From Methylobacterium mesophilicum SR1.6/6 (GTDB lineage: Bacteria > Pseudomonadota > Alphaproteobacteria > Rhizobiales > Beijerinckiaceae): DNA of 64,000 bases. Under the pieces are notes generated by a model, which saw nothing but the letters and a program-made list of their open reading frames with translations, was not told the origin of the DNA and did no database searches. The position numbers were made by a program, and so were the translations under genes. Position 1 is the first letter of the stretch. The number at the start of each line of letters is the position of its first letter. Shown one piece after another: positions 53,206 to 63,045 of this stretch. The stretch spans positions 937,612-1,001,611 of the forward strand of contig NZ_CP043538.1 in the NCBI RefSeq assembly GCF_000364445.2, written 5' to 3'.

Positions 53206-53712
53206 ATGGAATCGACTGTGCGAGACGAAATCGCGATTAAGTGCTCGGCAACGGAGCACGTCAGCGTGGCCTACCATGAAAATGCGATTCCGGTCGTCCG
53301 GGAGATCGTGATCACGAATGCGTCTGAGCAAGATCTCTTCGATGTTCGACTGCGCATCGAGAGCCGTCCAGCGGTCGTGCAGCCGCTGACGCTGCGCGTC
53401 GATCGGATCCCGGTTGGGTCCGACCACCACATCGAGACGCCGGACCTCCGCCTCGATGGCGCGCTGCTAGCAGGGTTCACTGAAGCCAGCCGCTTGGAAC
53501 TGACGGCGATCCTGGAGGATGCGACCGGCGAGCGAGCGCGGCTCATGGAAGAGCTGCGCCTGTTACCGCCCTCGCACTGGGGCGGAGGTCGAAGCGCGCC
53601 CGAGCTTCTCGCTGCATTCATCCGACCCAACGACCCGGCGGTCGACGTTGTCCTGCGCGATGCAGCAACCAAGCTGGGGGACGCCGGACGGGAGACAGGT
53701 CTGAACGGTTAG
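53206..53712 (+). pseudogene. 5' fragment of DUF4011 helicase-nuclease gene, ended by TAG
   Basis: From ATG 53206 (MESTVRDEIAIKCSA) 168 residues are encoded, with a beta-rich N-terminal domain typical of the start of DUF4011 proteins (VVREIVITNASEQDLFDV, RPAVVQPLTL), then a helical segment LLAAFIRPNDPAVD. The frame ends at TAG (53710-53712) inside LNG-stop-ATGKKSRAWELAEAIWAAL. The same frame stays open for the next 5.4 kb with the expected homology, so one nonsense change (probably a Tyr codon) splits the gene. Confidence 0.7.
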
Positions 53713-53790
53713 GCCACCGGCAAGAAGTCGCGCGCCTGGGAACTGGCCGAGGCGATCTGGGCGGCGCTCGCGGACAGGCGCATCGCCTAC

Positions 53791-56700
53791 GTGCTGCCGC
53801 CGGCGAGCTTCGAGCAGGCCGGACAGAAGGTGCGCGGCCCGAGCGACGTGCTGGAGCGCAAGGTCGGGACCTGCCTCGATCTCTCGCTGCTCTACGCGGC
53901 CTGCTTGGAGCAAGCCGGGCTCAATCCGGTGCTCGTGTTGACCGCCGGTCACGCCTTCGTCGGCGTCTGGCTCCAGGATGAAGATTTTTCGAGCGCGGCC
54001 GTCGACGACATGCAGCTCCTGCGCAAGCGGCGCGATCTGCAGGATTTGATCCTCGTCGAGACGACGCTGCTGACCCACAATCCGCCAGCGGCATTCAAGG
54101 TCGCCACAACGCAAGGTGGCGTCCAGGTCGAGGACGAAGCGCCCGCGGCGCTTGAGGTCGCCATCGACGTTCGGCGCTGCCGCCAGCGCGGCATCCGCCC
54201 GATGGATCTCGGCGGCGTAAAAGCCGGTCTGGTCAATCCTGCGCCGATCCAACTCATCAGCCAGCCGCTCGGCGCGACGCCGGTATTCGACGATGAGCAT
54301 CGAGCTCCCGTCGACGAAGCTCCGGAAACCCCAGTCGGACGCATGGAACGCTGGAAGCGCAAGCTTCTTGACCTGACGCTGCGGAACAAGCTCCTGAACT
54401 TCAAGCCCGGGAAAGGCTCCGTCGTCCTCGAATCCATCTCGCCTGGAGCCTTGGAGGATGGCCTCGCTGCGGGGCACGAGTTTCGGTTGAAGCCCGTCTC
54501 CGATGTGTTGAATGGGTCCGACGAGCGCAGTGCCGACCTCTACGCGCGCCGACACCATGACGATGGTCGCCGCAGCTACCTCGAGGCGGCGCTTGCCCGG
54601 AAGGAGATCTACACGACCTCGACCGAGGCCGATCTCGATCGTCGCCTGCTCGATCTCTATCGGCTCGCTCGCAACGGTTTCGAGGAGGGCGGGGCCAACA
54701 TCCTCTTCCTCGCGATCGGCTTTCTGTCGTGGATGAAAAAGGACGGCGAGGACGCGTACCGCGCGCCGCTACTGTTGGTACCGGTCTCGCTCAAGCGCTC
54801 CAGCGTCCGAGCTGGCTTCAAGCTCGCGCTCCACGACGACGAGGTGCGGATCAACCCGACCCTGCTGGAGATGCTGCGCGAGGACTTCAAACTCCGCATG
54901 CCGGAGCTCGAAGGCGATCTGCCGCGAGATGGGTCCGGGTACGACGTCGACGGCATCTTCCGGATCGTCCGCCAGCACGTGAAGGAGCTGCGCGGCTGGG
55001 AGGTGGTGCCGGACGTCGTGCTCTCGGCCTTCTCCTTCACCAAATACCTGATGTGGAAGGACTTGGTCGACCGCGCCGAGCTCCTGAAGCGCAATCCGGT
55101 TGTGCGCCACCTCATCGAGACGCCAAAGCATTCCTACGGCGACAGCATACCATTTCCGGAACCGGCGCGTCTCGACCAGGAGCACCCGCCCGAGACCGTG
55201 TTTGCGCCGCTCTCGGCCGACTCCTCTCAGCTCTCTGCGGTCCTGGCCGCCGCCAGCGGCAAGGACTTCGTGCTGTTCGGGCCGCCTGGCACCGGCAAGA
55301 GCCAGACGATCGGCAACATGATCGCCCAGTGCCTCGCCCATGGGCGTACCGTGCTGTTCGTCTCACAGAAGACGGCCGCCCTGGAGGTCGTGCAGCGCCG
55401 CCTGCAGGAGATCGGCCTCGGCGACTATTGCCTGGAGGTGCATTCGACCAAGTCCCAAAAATCGGCCGTGCTTGGTCAGCTGCGCCGCGCCTGGCACGAG
55501 CGGACGACGCCCACGCAGGGTGCTTGGAATGCGGCTACGAGTGAGCTCGAGAGCCTACGCGAAGAACTCAACGGGCTCGTAAACGCGCTGCACCGGCGGC
55601 GCGAGAACGGGTTCTCGGCCTACGAGGCCTTCGGTCGTGTGATCGCGGCCGGCAGCAGTGATGCTCCAATCGTGCTCGCGTGGCCGGATCACCTCGCGCA
55701 TAACGAGACGACGCTCGCGACCTTGCGTGTGAGCTGCCGGGAGCTTCGGCCTGTCCTGGCCGCCGTCGGTTCGCTCGTGGATCACCCGCTGCAAGGTGTC
55801 GCGGCCATCCGATGGTCACCCGTCTGGCGCGACGACATGGGTGCGGCGAGTCGAACCGTTGAACAGGCGCTCGGCGCGCTTCGTGTCAGCGGACAGGCTT
55901 TCGCCGAGGCGATTGGTCTGCCTTCCCTGGTCTCGACCTATGCCGGCACGCGCGCGCTCATGGTGCTCGGCAACTACCTCGTCCGCCCCGAGGCACGCTG
56001 CGGGGCTGCGTTCCTCGCCGACGGCGCTGGCGATCTGCGACGAGCCGTCGTCGCGCGCGATCGCTTTCAGGTAACGAAGGCTCAGCTTCTCGGTCGGCTC
56101 TCCGGCCGATACGGCCCAGGCATTCTCGATCAGAACCTGCCAGGGCTCCTCGCCGAATGGGTCGCCGCGCAAGCGTCGAATTTCCTCGTTCGCGGCGGCA
56201 AGCTCAAGCGCGTGGTGGTCCAGGTGCAGCCCTATGCCGAGAGCGATCTGCCCGCCGATCTCGGACCGGACCTCACCGGTCTGATCGAAGTCGCCAAGCA
56301 TGTGAAAGCCGGGTGCCTGGAGGAGCTCGTTCTCGCTCGGCTCGGGCTGCCCTGGAGTAACCCGGAACTGCCAGTTGCCGAGTTTCAACCAGCGATCGCC
56401 TGGGCCGAGAAGCTCGAGCAGCTTCTCGACATCCTCGGTCCCCTGTCGCCCGGGATCGATGGTCTGCGCGACCACCTTGTGCAACTAATCGAGCGCCAGA
56501 CCCGGGCTCTCGCCGAAGGCGGTCGCATTGCCCAGGCCCATGCGGTGTTTGCGCAGGATCATTCCCGGGCGACCGAGGCCATGAAAGCGCTCAGCCAGAT
56601 TGCAGGGCGTGCTGATCCCGAGGAGCCGTTGCCGACAGACGCCGATTGGATCGAGGCGAGCATCGTCCTTGCCCGGCGCTGGGCATCCGGTCTCGGGCGA

Positions 56701-59163
56701 GCCCAAGGGTGGTGTGCGTGGCAGGCCGCCGCCCAAAACGCGCGCAAGACTGGCCTCACCTCGCTGATCGAGGCGCTCGAAGAGGGACGCGTCGCACCCG
56801 ATCAGGCCGAGATGGCGTTTGAGACCGCCTACGCGCGCTGGTGGATTGATCGCGTGGTCAGCCACGATCCGGTTCTGCGGCGCTTCCTGCCGGAATTGCA
56901 CGAAGACGCTATCCAGCGCTTCCGCGCCGCCGATGCGCGCGTCACCGAGCTTTCGAAGCAGGTCGTCCGCTCGCGCCTGGGCCGCGGAATTCCTGGGCCG
57001 ACGGCGTTCGGGGCCGATCCGGAATGGGGCACGCTCTCGCACGAGTTGACGAAGAAGACGCAGCATATGCCGCTGCGGAAGCTCTTTGGCCGAATGCCGA
57101 CAGCGCTGACCCAGCTCACCCCCTGCGTGATGATGAGCCCGCTCTCGATCGCGCAGTACCTGCCGCCCGACAAGGAGCCGTTCGACGTCGTCATCTTCGA
57201 CGAGGCGTCGCAGATCTCCCCGTGGGACGCGGTCGGTGCGATCGCGCGTGGCAAGCAGGTCGTGATCGTCGGAGACCCTGAGCAGTTGCCGCCGACCAAC
57301 GTCGGCGACCGCGGCGTCGACGATATCGAGGATGGGACCGATGTCACCGACCAGGAGTCCATTCTGGACGAGTGCTTGGCGGCCAACCTCCCGCGGCGGA
57401 ACCTCGATTGGCACTACCGCAGTCGGCACGAGAGCCTGATCGCCTTCTCGAATGCCCGCTACTATAGCGGCCGGCTCGTCACGTTCCCGTCGCCTGAGAC
57501 CGAGGACCGAGCCGTTCGGCTCACCCTCGTGCCGGATGGTGTCTATGAACGCGGATCGGGCCGCGTGAACCGGCCTGAGGCCCGCGCCGTCGTCGCCGAG
57601 ATCGTACGTCGCCTGCGCGATCCGGGTTTCGCGCAAGAGCGCCGCTCGCTCGGCATCGTCACCTTCAACGGCGAGCAGCAGCGCCTGATCGAGAACCTGC
57701 TCGACGAGCAGCGGCGGTCGTACCCTGAGCTAGAACCGTACTTCGACAAGGATCGCTGGCACGAGCCGGTCTTTGTGAAGAACCTCGAGAACGTGCAGGG
57801 CGACGAGCGTGACGTCATCATCTTCTCGGTCGCAGTCGGGCCTGACCAGACCGGGCGTCCGGTCAGCACGGTGTCCTCGCTCAACAAGGACGGTGGCCAC
57901 CGCCGCTTGAACGTCGCGATCACCCGTGCCCGGCGCGAACTCGTCGTGTTCGCGTCCCTCCGGCCCGAACAAATCGACCTCGGCCGCACGCATGCGCGCG
58001 GCGTGCGCGATTTCAAGCACTTCCTCGAGTTCGCCGACCGCGGGGCCCGAGCGATGGCTGAGGCGTTCGCGCCGACTGGCAGCGACGTCGAATCACCCTT
58101 CGAGGCCGCGGTGATGGCGGCGCTTCAGGCGAGGGGCTGGACCGTACACACGCAGATCGGCGTCTCAGGTTTCCGCGTCGATCTCGGCATCGTCCATCCA
58201 GACGCCCCTGGGCGCTATCTCGCCGGTGTGGAGTGTGATGGCGCGACCTACCACAGCTCGGCCACCGCCCGAGATCGCGACCGCCTGCGCGAGCACGTGC
58301 TGACCGACCTCGGTTGGCGCATCCGCCGGGTGTGGAGTACCGCGTGGTGGATGGATGCTGAAGGGGCGCTGGCCAAGCTCGATCAGCGCTTGCGCGAGGA
58401 TCTCGAAGCTGACCGTGTGGGGACTGCGGCTGCAGCGGTTCCACCCGACGAAGGCGCCGAGCCCGTTATTGTCGGGCCGGACGGTCCAGAACTTCAAGCC
58501 GAACCCTTATCGGTCTCGTCTGTCGAGGAAGTTCCGCTCGAACCGGCGAACGATTCGATACAGTCAGGCGACTTCGCACCGCCGCGCCTCTATGCGGACC
58601 AGATCATGCCGGCCGCGATCTCAGTTGCGCGTCTCGAGCCGAATCCGAAAGTACGAGACTATAGGATCGCCGATCTGACGGACCTGGATCTGCCGATCGA
58701 ATCGGGGCGGTTCTACGACGCCTCCTATCGGCCGACCCTTCACGCAGTCATCATGCATATTCTGGCCAGCGAAGCGCCGCTCTACGAAGATGTGATTGTT
58801 CGGCGCGTCGCTCGCGCCCACGGAATTTTGCGTGTCGGGTCCCAAATCCGAGAACTTATCGCCGCTCAGATCGGCCCTTCGGTCGCCCGAAGCGATGACG
58901 ACGGCCGCCCTGTCCTTTGGCCGCCTGGCGTGGAGCCACAAACGAGCTACCCACACCGGCCGGCCGATCCGAGCGTGCGCAGCCATGGCGACACGCCGAT
59001 GGCGGAACTCGTGGGGCTCGCGAGAACCCTGCAATCCAACGCCTCAGAGGCTGAGCGCGCTAGGTTGATAGGGCAGAGGCTCGGGCTGTCCCGCATCGAG
59101 GCTCCCGTGCGGGCACGGTTCGAACGCGCCAGCGAGATAGCGCGTCAGGCTACCCATTCGTGA
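53791..59163 (+). CDS. DUF4011 / SF1 helicase / Vsr-like nuclease / DUF3320 protein, main body
   Basis: 1790 aa from a GTG at 53791, in the same frame as the fragment at 53206; together they would make about 1985 codons, normal for the family. Order, numbered from the intact start: transglutaminase-like segment (GTCLDLSLLYAACLEQAGL, GHAFVGVWL) near 225-255; DUF4011 around LLDLTLRNKLLNF at about 385; helicase Walker A GPPGTGKSQT at about 692; Walker B VVIFDEASQI at about 1329; GDPEQLPPT at about 1356; QGDERDVIIF at about 1532; NVAITRARRE at about 1569; Vsr-like nuclease SPFEAAV, FRVDLGI, GVECDGATYH at about 1630-1690; DUF3320 near 1790-1950. Relatives are catalogued as a single-gene antiphage system (Hhe). 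Activity depends on reinitiation or suppression. Confidence 0.85.
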   Translation: MLPPASFEQAGQKVRGPSDVLERKVGTCLDLSLLYAACLEQAGLNPVLVLTAGHAFVGVWLQDEDFSSAAVDDMQLLRKRRDLQDLILVETTLLTHNPPAAFKVATTQGGVQVEDEAPAALEVAIDVRRCRQRGIRPMDLGGVKAGLVNPAPIQLISQPLGATPVFDDEHRAPVDEAPETPVGRMERWKRKLLDLTLRNKLLNFKPGKGSVVLESISPGALEDGLAAGHEFRLKPVSDVLNGSDERSADLYARRHHDDGRRSYLEAALARKEIYTTSTEADLDRRLLDLYRLARNGFEEGGANILFLAIGFLSWMKKDGEDAYRAPLLLVPVSLKRSSVRAGFKLALHDDEVRINPTLLEMLREDFKLRMPELEGDLPRDGSGYDVDGIFRIVRQHVKELRGWEVVPDVVLSAFSFTKYLMWKDLVDRAELLKRNPVVRHLIETPKHSYGDSIPFPEPARLDQEHPPETVFAPLSADSSQLSAVLAAASGKDFVLFGPPGTGKSQTIGNMIAQCLAHGRTVLFVSQKTAALEVVQRRLQEIGLGDYCLEVHSTKSQKSAVLGQLRRAWHERTTPTQGAWNAATSELESLREELNGLVNALHRRRENGFSAYEAFGRVIAAGSSDAPIVLAWPDHLAHNETTLATLRVSCRELRPVLAAVGSLVDHPLQGVAAIRWSPVWRDDMGAASRTVEQALGALRVSGQAFAEAIGLPSLVSTYAGTRALMVLGNYLVRPEARCGAAFLADGAGDLRRAVVARDRFQVTKAQLLGRLSGRYGPGILDQNLPGLLAEWVAAQASNFLVRGGKLKRVVVQVQPYAESDLPADLGPDLTGLIEVAKHVKAGCLEELVLARLGLPWSNPELPVAEFQPAIAWAEKLEQLLDILGPLSPGIDGLRDHLVQLIERQTRALAEGGRIAQAHAVFAQDHSRATEAMKALSQIAGRADPEEPLPTDADWIEASIVLARRWASGLGRAQGWCAWQAAAQNARKTGLTSLIEALEEGRVAPDQAEMAFETAYARWWIDRVVSHDPVLRRFLPELHEDAIQRFRAADARVTELSKQVVRSRLGRGIPGPTAFGADPEWGTLSHELTKKTQHMPLRKLFGRMPTALTQLTPCVMMSPLSIAQYLPPDKEPFDVVIFDEASQISPWDAVGAIARGKQVVIVGDPEQLPPTNVGDRGVDDIEDGTDVTDQESILDECLAANLPRRNLDWHYRSRHESLIAFSNARYYSGRLVTFPSPETEDRAVRLTLVPDGVYERGSGRVNRPEARAVVAEIVRRLRDPGFAQERRSLGIVTFNGEQQRLIENLLDEQRRSYPELEPYFDKDRWHEPVFVKNLENVQGDERDVIIFSVAVGPDQTGRPVSTVSSLNKDGGHRRLNVAITRARRELVVFASLRPEQIDLGRTHARGVRDFKHFLEFADRGARAMAEAFAPTGSDVESPFEAAVMAALQARGWTVHTQIGVSGFRVDLGIVHPDAPGRYLAGVECDGATYHSSATARDRDRLREHVLTDLGWRIRRVWSTAWWMDAEGALAKLDQRLREDLEADRVGTAAAAVPPDEGAEPVIVGPDGPELQAEPLSVSSVEEVPLEPANDSIQSGDFAPPRLYADQIMPAAISVARLEPNPKVRDYRIADLTDLDLPIESGRFYDASYRPTLHAVIMHILASEAPLYEDVIVRRVARAHGILRVGSQIRELIAAQIGPSVARSDDDGRPVLWPPGVEPQTSYPHRPADPSVRSHGDTPMAELVGLARTLQSNASEAERARLIGQRLGLSRIEAPVRARFERASEIARQATHS

Positions 59164-59440
59164 CACAACGATGAGTGTCCGAATACTCTCGGCCCTGATG
59201 CTGATGTGAGGCTGTGAGGCCGCATCGTCTCAGGCGACAGGGCGTTCCACGCCTAAAGCGGCAGGCTTGATAGCGCGTTTGCATATCGGACGATCTAACT
59301 GCGTCGTCTACATATGCCGAAGATTGCGCCAAGACCCAGCGACTCACGAGGCGGCAAGCGCTTCACTCCCTCCGCCAGCTCTAAAGCCCGCGGAGAGAGT
59401 TCTCAACGTGATCTCGCCTTCAGCTCGATCTTGTTCGAGT

Positions 59441-59983
59441 TTAGGTCGTGATCCGAACCTGGTCTACGCGACGATGTGGACGTGCCTCTTCGGCGAAGTC
59501 GGGATGGTGGAAATAGACATCGCCCGTATGTAAATCGAGCGAGACGTCATCGGGGTGTGGAACGTCGGGCCCGATCGGAAGCCCTTTCTCAATCAACCGG
59601 GCGCGCTGATTACTCGCTTCGGCTTTGAACGCGAATAGGGCTTGGAGAAGCTCTTCATGCCGAGCTTCGTGTTTGTTCTCTACGCGAAGCACATAATCTA
59701 ACACTGCTCGTTGGGCTGCTTGGTTACCCTTGGCCGCCAACTGAATCTGGCTGCGCAGGATCGCTTGAAGAGCAGGAATTTTTATGACTTTGTCGCCCTC
59801 GCGGACGGTCACGAGCCTGAAGGCCTCTTCCATGATGAGCTCATCCGTATGTACGTAGTGGTCGTCCTTCTTCCTACGACCACCCGGATTGCCGCTCTGC
59901 CCCTTCTGGAAGCGCGTTGCGATTGGCGGCCGGGCGTATCCAACCGCGTAGTTTTTCCGTGCCCTTGTGCTCTGTCCGCTCAT
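59441..59983 (-). CDS. DUF5681-domain protein
   Basis: 180 aa. The N-terminal KGQSGNPGGRRK motif (27-38) is the signature of DUF5681, found mostly in phages and integrated elements and often beside methyltransferases or terminases. The middle is helical with LAAKGNQAAQRAVLDYVLR. The C-terminal part has PHPDDVSLDLHTGDVYFHHPD. Its ATG overlaps the methyltransferase stop (TGATG), so it is the second gene of that operon. Role unknown; a DNA-binding or small-terminase-like function has been suggested for the family. Confidence 0.8.
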   Translation of the reverse strand: MSGQSTRARKNYAVGYARPPIATRFQKGQSGNPGGRRKKDDHYVHTDELIMEEAFRLVTVREGDKVIKIPALQAILRSQIQLAAKGNQAAQRAVLDYVLRVENKHEARHEELLQALFAFKAEASNQRARLIEKGLPIGPDVPHPDDVSLDLHTGDVYFHHPDFAEEARPHRRVDQVRITT

Positions 59984-61368
59984 CAGGCGGCCTCCTCTAG
60001 CTCAATTTCCGTAGGCGTGGACTGAATTGATGGCGCGCTGCGTCTTTCCTCGGCTACCGCCTCGAAGGTTCGACCATCGGATAGGATAGCTGCCTTACCC
60101 GTGACGGATTGGTAGCGAGCGACGATCGCATCGCAATAGCGGGGATCGAGTTCGAGCAGCCGTGCTCGTCGCCCGGTTTTCTCAGCCGCGATCAGCGTCG
60201 TGCCGGATCCGCCAAAAGCGTCCAGGACGATCCCGCCCCGCTTCGAGCAGTCGCGGATCGCATCTGCCACCAGGGCGACAGGCTTGACGGTTGGATGAAT
60301 GTGTAATTCATCCGCGCGATCGGCCTTGAACGTGTTCACGCCGGCATAATCCCACACGTTCGTACGGTAACGCCCTGTATCTCCAAGTCCAAAAGTATTG
60401 ATATGTGGCGCCATTCCAACTTTGTAGACGAAGACCATCTCGTGTTTCGAACGGTAGAAATTTCCCATACCGGCGTTGGTCTTATTCCATACGCACACAT
60501 TCTTCAGCTCGGAGAACACGGCCTCGCCGGCCTGCATCAGCTCGCCCATGTGACGCCAATCCATGCAGACGTAGGCGATCGCGCCGTCGCGGCTGTGAGC
60601 GGCCGCATGGCCGAGGGTAGATCTCAGGAACTCGATGAAAGCTTCTCTCGTCATCTCACCGGCTGCCATCACGAACTCTTCGTGATGCGTACGGCCAAGC
60701 CCGCTGACATGCCCATTGATCCGAACGTTATACGGCGGATCCGTGAACAGGAGATCGGCGGTCTCTCCCGCCATGAGGCTTACGAAGGACTCGGCCTCGC
60801 GTGCGTCCGCGCAGATCAGACGATGGCGCCCCATCGTCCAAACATCGCCCACGCGCGTGATTGAAGAAGCCATCTCCCCAGGTTTTCGGATCGTATCTTC
60901 GGGTCCTGTCTCCGGACCAGGGGCACTCTCCAAGACGCTGTCGATAATGATATCGACCTCGGCGAGTCCAAACCCCGTGATCTCGACGTCGAAGCCTAAG
61001 TCGACGAGACCTTGCAGTTCCTTTGCCAGGATTTGACGGTCCCACCCAGCGTTGAGGGCGAGCTTGTTGTCGGCGAGCACGTAAGCCCGCCGTTCGGCCG
61101 GCCCGAGATGGGTGAGGCGCAAGACGGGAACGGTGCTGTGGCCGAGGAGCTTGGCGGCCTCAACGCGGCCGTGGCCCGCGATAATCTCGTCATCGTCAGA
61201 GATCAGGACGGGATTGATGAAACCGAACCGCTCGATGCTTCGCGCGATTTGGCGGATCTGAGATTTAGAGTGCGTTCGAGCGTTGCCAGAGTAGAATTTG
61301 AGCCGGTCTACGGCCATAAATTCCAGGCTTTTTTGCACATTTGTCGGGTTCGAAAGTAAATCTTTCAT
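59983..61368 (-). CDS. ParB-domain site-specific DNA methyltransferase
   Basis: 461 aa from the ATG at 61368 with AGAGG upstream. Residues about 18-105 are a ParB/Srx-like domain (GNARTHSKSQIRQIARSI, GFINPVLI, IIAGHGRVEAAKLLG). The methyltransferase follows with motif IV TDPPYNV (Asp210) before motif I FGGSGTTLIAAEKTGR at about 383-398, the beta-class order, so N6-adenine or N4-cytosine methylation is expected. The target domain between them includes GMGNFYRSKHEMVFVYK. No restriction gene is adjacent; together with the DUF5681 gene it looks like a phage or element-borne orphan methylase. Confidence 0.9.
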   Translation of the reverse strand: MKDLLSNPTNVQKSLEFMAVDRLKFYSGNARTHSKSQIRQIARSIERFGFINPVLISDDDEIIAGHGRVEAAKLLGHSTVPVLRLTHLGPAERRAYVLADNKLALNAGWDRQILAKELQGLVDLGFDVEITGFGLAEVDIIIDSVLESAPGPETGPEDTIRKPGEMASSITRVGDVWTMGRHRLICADAREAESFVSLMAGETADLLFTDPPYNVRINGHVSGLGRTHHEEFVMAAGEMTREAFIEFLRSTLGHAAAHSRDGAIAYVCMDWRHMGELMQAGEAVFSELKNVCVWNKTNAGMGNFYRSKHEMVFVYKVGMAPHINTFGLGDTGRYRTNVWDYAGVNTFKADRADELHIHPTVKPVALVADAIRDCSKRGGIVLDAFGGSGTTLIAAEKTGRRARLLELDPRYCDAIVARYQSVTGKAAILSDGRTFEAVAEERRSAPSIQSTPTEIELEEAA

Positions 61369-62106
61369 GCAAACCTCTTTGGGATTGCAAGACAGAAAGC
61401 GACGACGCTGCGTCGCGCGGGGCAAAACAGAACGATCGATCTTCGATCAGGTCTGCGGCGATCAGATAATCCGCCAGCTCGATATCTCTGGGTCGCCTTT
61501 GTGAGGAGCTCGGAGGAACGTGAGCTCTTCATTCCATCTGTCATGCCTGCGGCCGACTGGTGAGGCGACCGCCTGCTTCATAGGACGATGTCAAAGAGTG
61601 ATGCTGGCGATGGAATCGCGCCTTGCGCATACTTGCGAGGGTAATGCCCTCTACGGGCCGATCCCTGCGCCGAACATAACAAGAACGTGCCGAGGCTTGT
61701 CAATCGAAGCCGAAGCTTGGCAGCGATGGGGGAGGCTGCGCGACGATGACCGTTGCTTCATAGCCACAGCTGCTGCGGTCAACGATGACATCGCGGGCCG
61801 TGTTCGAACGCAGGGGGACCTGCATCATCGATCTGGTTGCCGGGAGGGTTGGACCTCCCGACCGGTCATCCCCGAAGGACCCAGTCTCGGCTTGGACGCA
61901 AGCGGCGAAACGGCGAGCTGCATGCGGCACAGGCCGAGCAGGATCTCATCCGCTCTTGTCGGTGCCGAACGGCAAGATCGAGCCGGACAGGAGAAGCCCA
62001 TCCCGTGAGGGGCCACGCCCACCTCGCCCAACTGCTGCCGTCGCGGCGCTCCTCAGGTTGATGACGGTCGAGGAGACATCTTGCGGCTCGTTCTGACCGG
62101 CGACGC
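61369..62106. other. Gap with only a possible transposase relic
   Basis: In 738 bases between the methyltransferase promoter side and the end of the ureohydrolase gene no intact gene is found. At about 61770-61880 the plus strand shows, across two frames, VNDDIAGR then RRGTCIIDLVAGRV and PDRSS, resembling the V-DD-W-A-x-R-x-G-x-x-YGT-x-x-x-DL block of ISL3-type transposases. The match is short and broken, so the call is weak. Confidence 0.3.
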
Positions 62107-63045
62107 TCAGATCGCGTCCGGGATCAGTTCGTGCTGTCGTGCCAGCAGGAGCATCGCCTCCATGATCATGTGCGCGCACAGATGCGCGGCCATGTCGTTC
62201 ACGTCCTGCGGGGGACTGACCGTGTTGAAGTCCATCGCCACGATATTCAGGCCGCTCAGGCTGCGGATCAGCTCGATCCCCTCTCGTGCCGTGAGGCCGC
62301 CCCAGGTGGGCGTGCAGACGCCGGGGGCGACCGACGGATCGAAGACGTCCATGTCCCAACAGAGATAGACCGGTCGTTCGCCGACGGTGCTGCGGAACTC
62401 GGCCATGGTCTGCGCGAAGCCACGCCGCAGCAGCGTCTCCGCGGTGACGACGCGGAAACCGAGATGGGCCGCGTGATCGAGGACGCCGCTGCAATAGGTG
62501 AACCCGCGCACGCCCACGTGCCAGGATCGCGACGCGTCGACCCAGCCTTCCTCGGCGGCGTTCGTGAACTGTGTCGCCGCATTGTAGCGATCGTCCGGCT
62601 CGTATGGGTAGGCGTCCGTGTGGCTGTCGATATGGAGCGCGACGAGGCCCGGGTACCGGCGCCCTGCCGCCCGCATGAGCGCCAGCGACACCGAGCCATC
62701 CCCCCCGATCCCGACCGGCACGGCCCCCGCATCGAGGATCGCGCCGGCTGCCGCCTCGATCCGGGGCAGCGCGTCGTCGATCCGCCCCGGCGTGAGCGCC
62801 ACGTTCCCGCAATCGACCGCACCGAGCAGGCTCAGGACGTCGACATCCGCCAGCGACGGATGGAACCGGCGGATGAGGCCGGATTGCCGGCGCACGGCGG
62901 CCGGGCCCTGCCGCGCCCCGACCCGGAAGGCATGGGTCCCGCAATCGAACGGCACGCCGAGGATCGCCGCCCGGCATCCGGGACCGGGGCGCCCAACGGG
63001 AAGCCCCATGAAGGACTCCGGCGGCGTGAACAGCGGGTCGGTCAA
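62107..63045 (-). CDS. Ureohydrolase-family protein (agmatinase/arginase-like) with altered metal site
   Basis: 312 aa, start TTG 63045 overlapping the M20 stop (TTGA), with GAGGGA nine bases upstream; ATG at 63009 is the alternative. Family features: GVPFDCG near the start, HIDSHTDAYPY (138-148) and CWDMDVFDPSVAPG (229-242), which give most Mn ligands. But the first ligand motif GGDH reads GGDG (Gly117 for His), and the later conserved Glu region reads MDFNTVSP. So either the site binds metal differently or the substrate is unusual. Coupled to an M20 peptidase, it may act on an amide- or guanidine-bearing amino-acid derivative. Confidence 0.82.
   Translation of the reverse strand: MTDPLFTPPESFMGLPVGRPGPGCRAAILGVPFDCGTHAFRVGARQGPAAVRRQSGLIRRFHPSLADVDVLSLLGAVDCGNVALTPGRIDDALPRIEAAAGAILDAGAVPVGIGGDGSVSLALMRAAGRRYPGLVALHIDSHTDAYPYEPDDRYNAATQFTNAAEEGWVDASRSWHVGVRGFTYCSGVLDHAAHLGFRVVTAETLLRRGFAQTMAEFRSTVGERPVYLCWDMDVFDPSVAPGVCTPTWGGLTAREGIELIRSLSGLNIVAMDFNTVSPPQDVNDMAAHLCAHMIMEAMLLLARQHELIPDAI

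Noticed and set aside
52552..53430. A 292-codon minus-strand open frame before the DUF4011 gene
   Set aside because: Its first part is antisense to the DUF4011 N-terminus, and the rest is basic, low-complexity text without a motif or ribosome site.
53791..59163. Treating the DUF4011 body as a natural shorter protein with its own start
   Set aside because: The preceding codons in the same frame encode expected family sequence up to the TAG, and the GTG at 53791 lies inside a conserved segment (PPASFE follows), so it is not a natural N-terminus.
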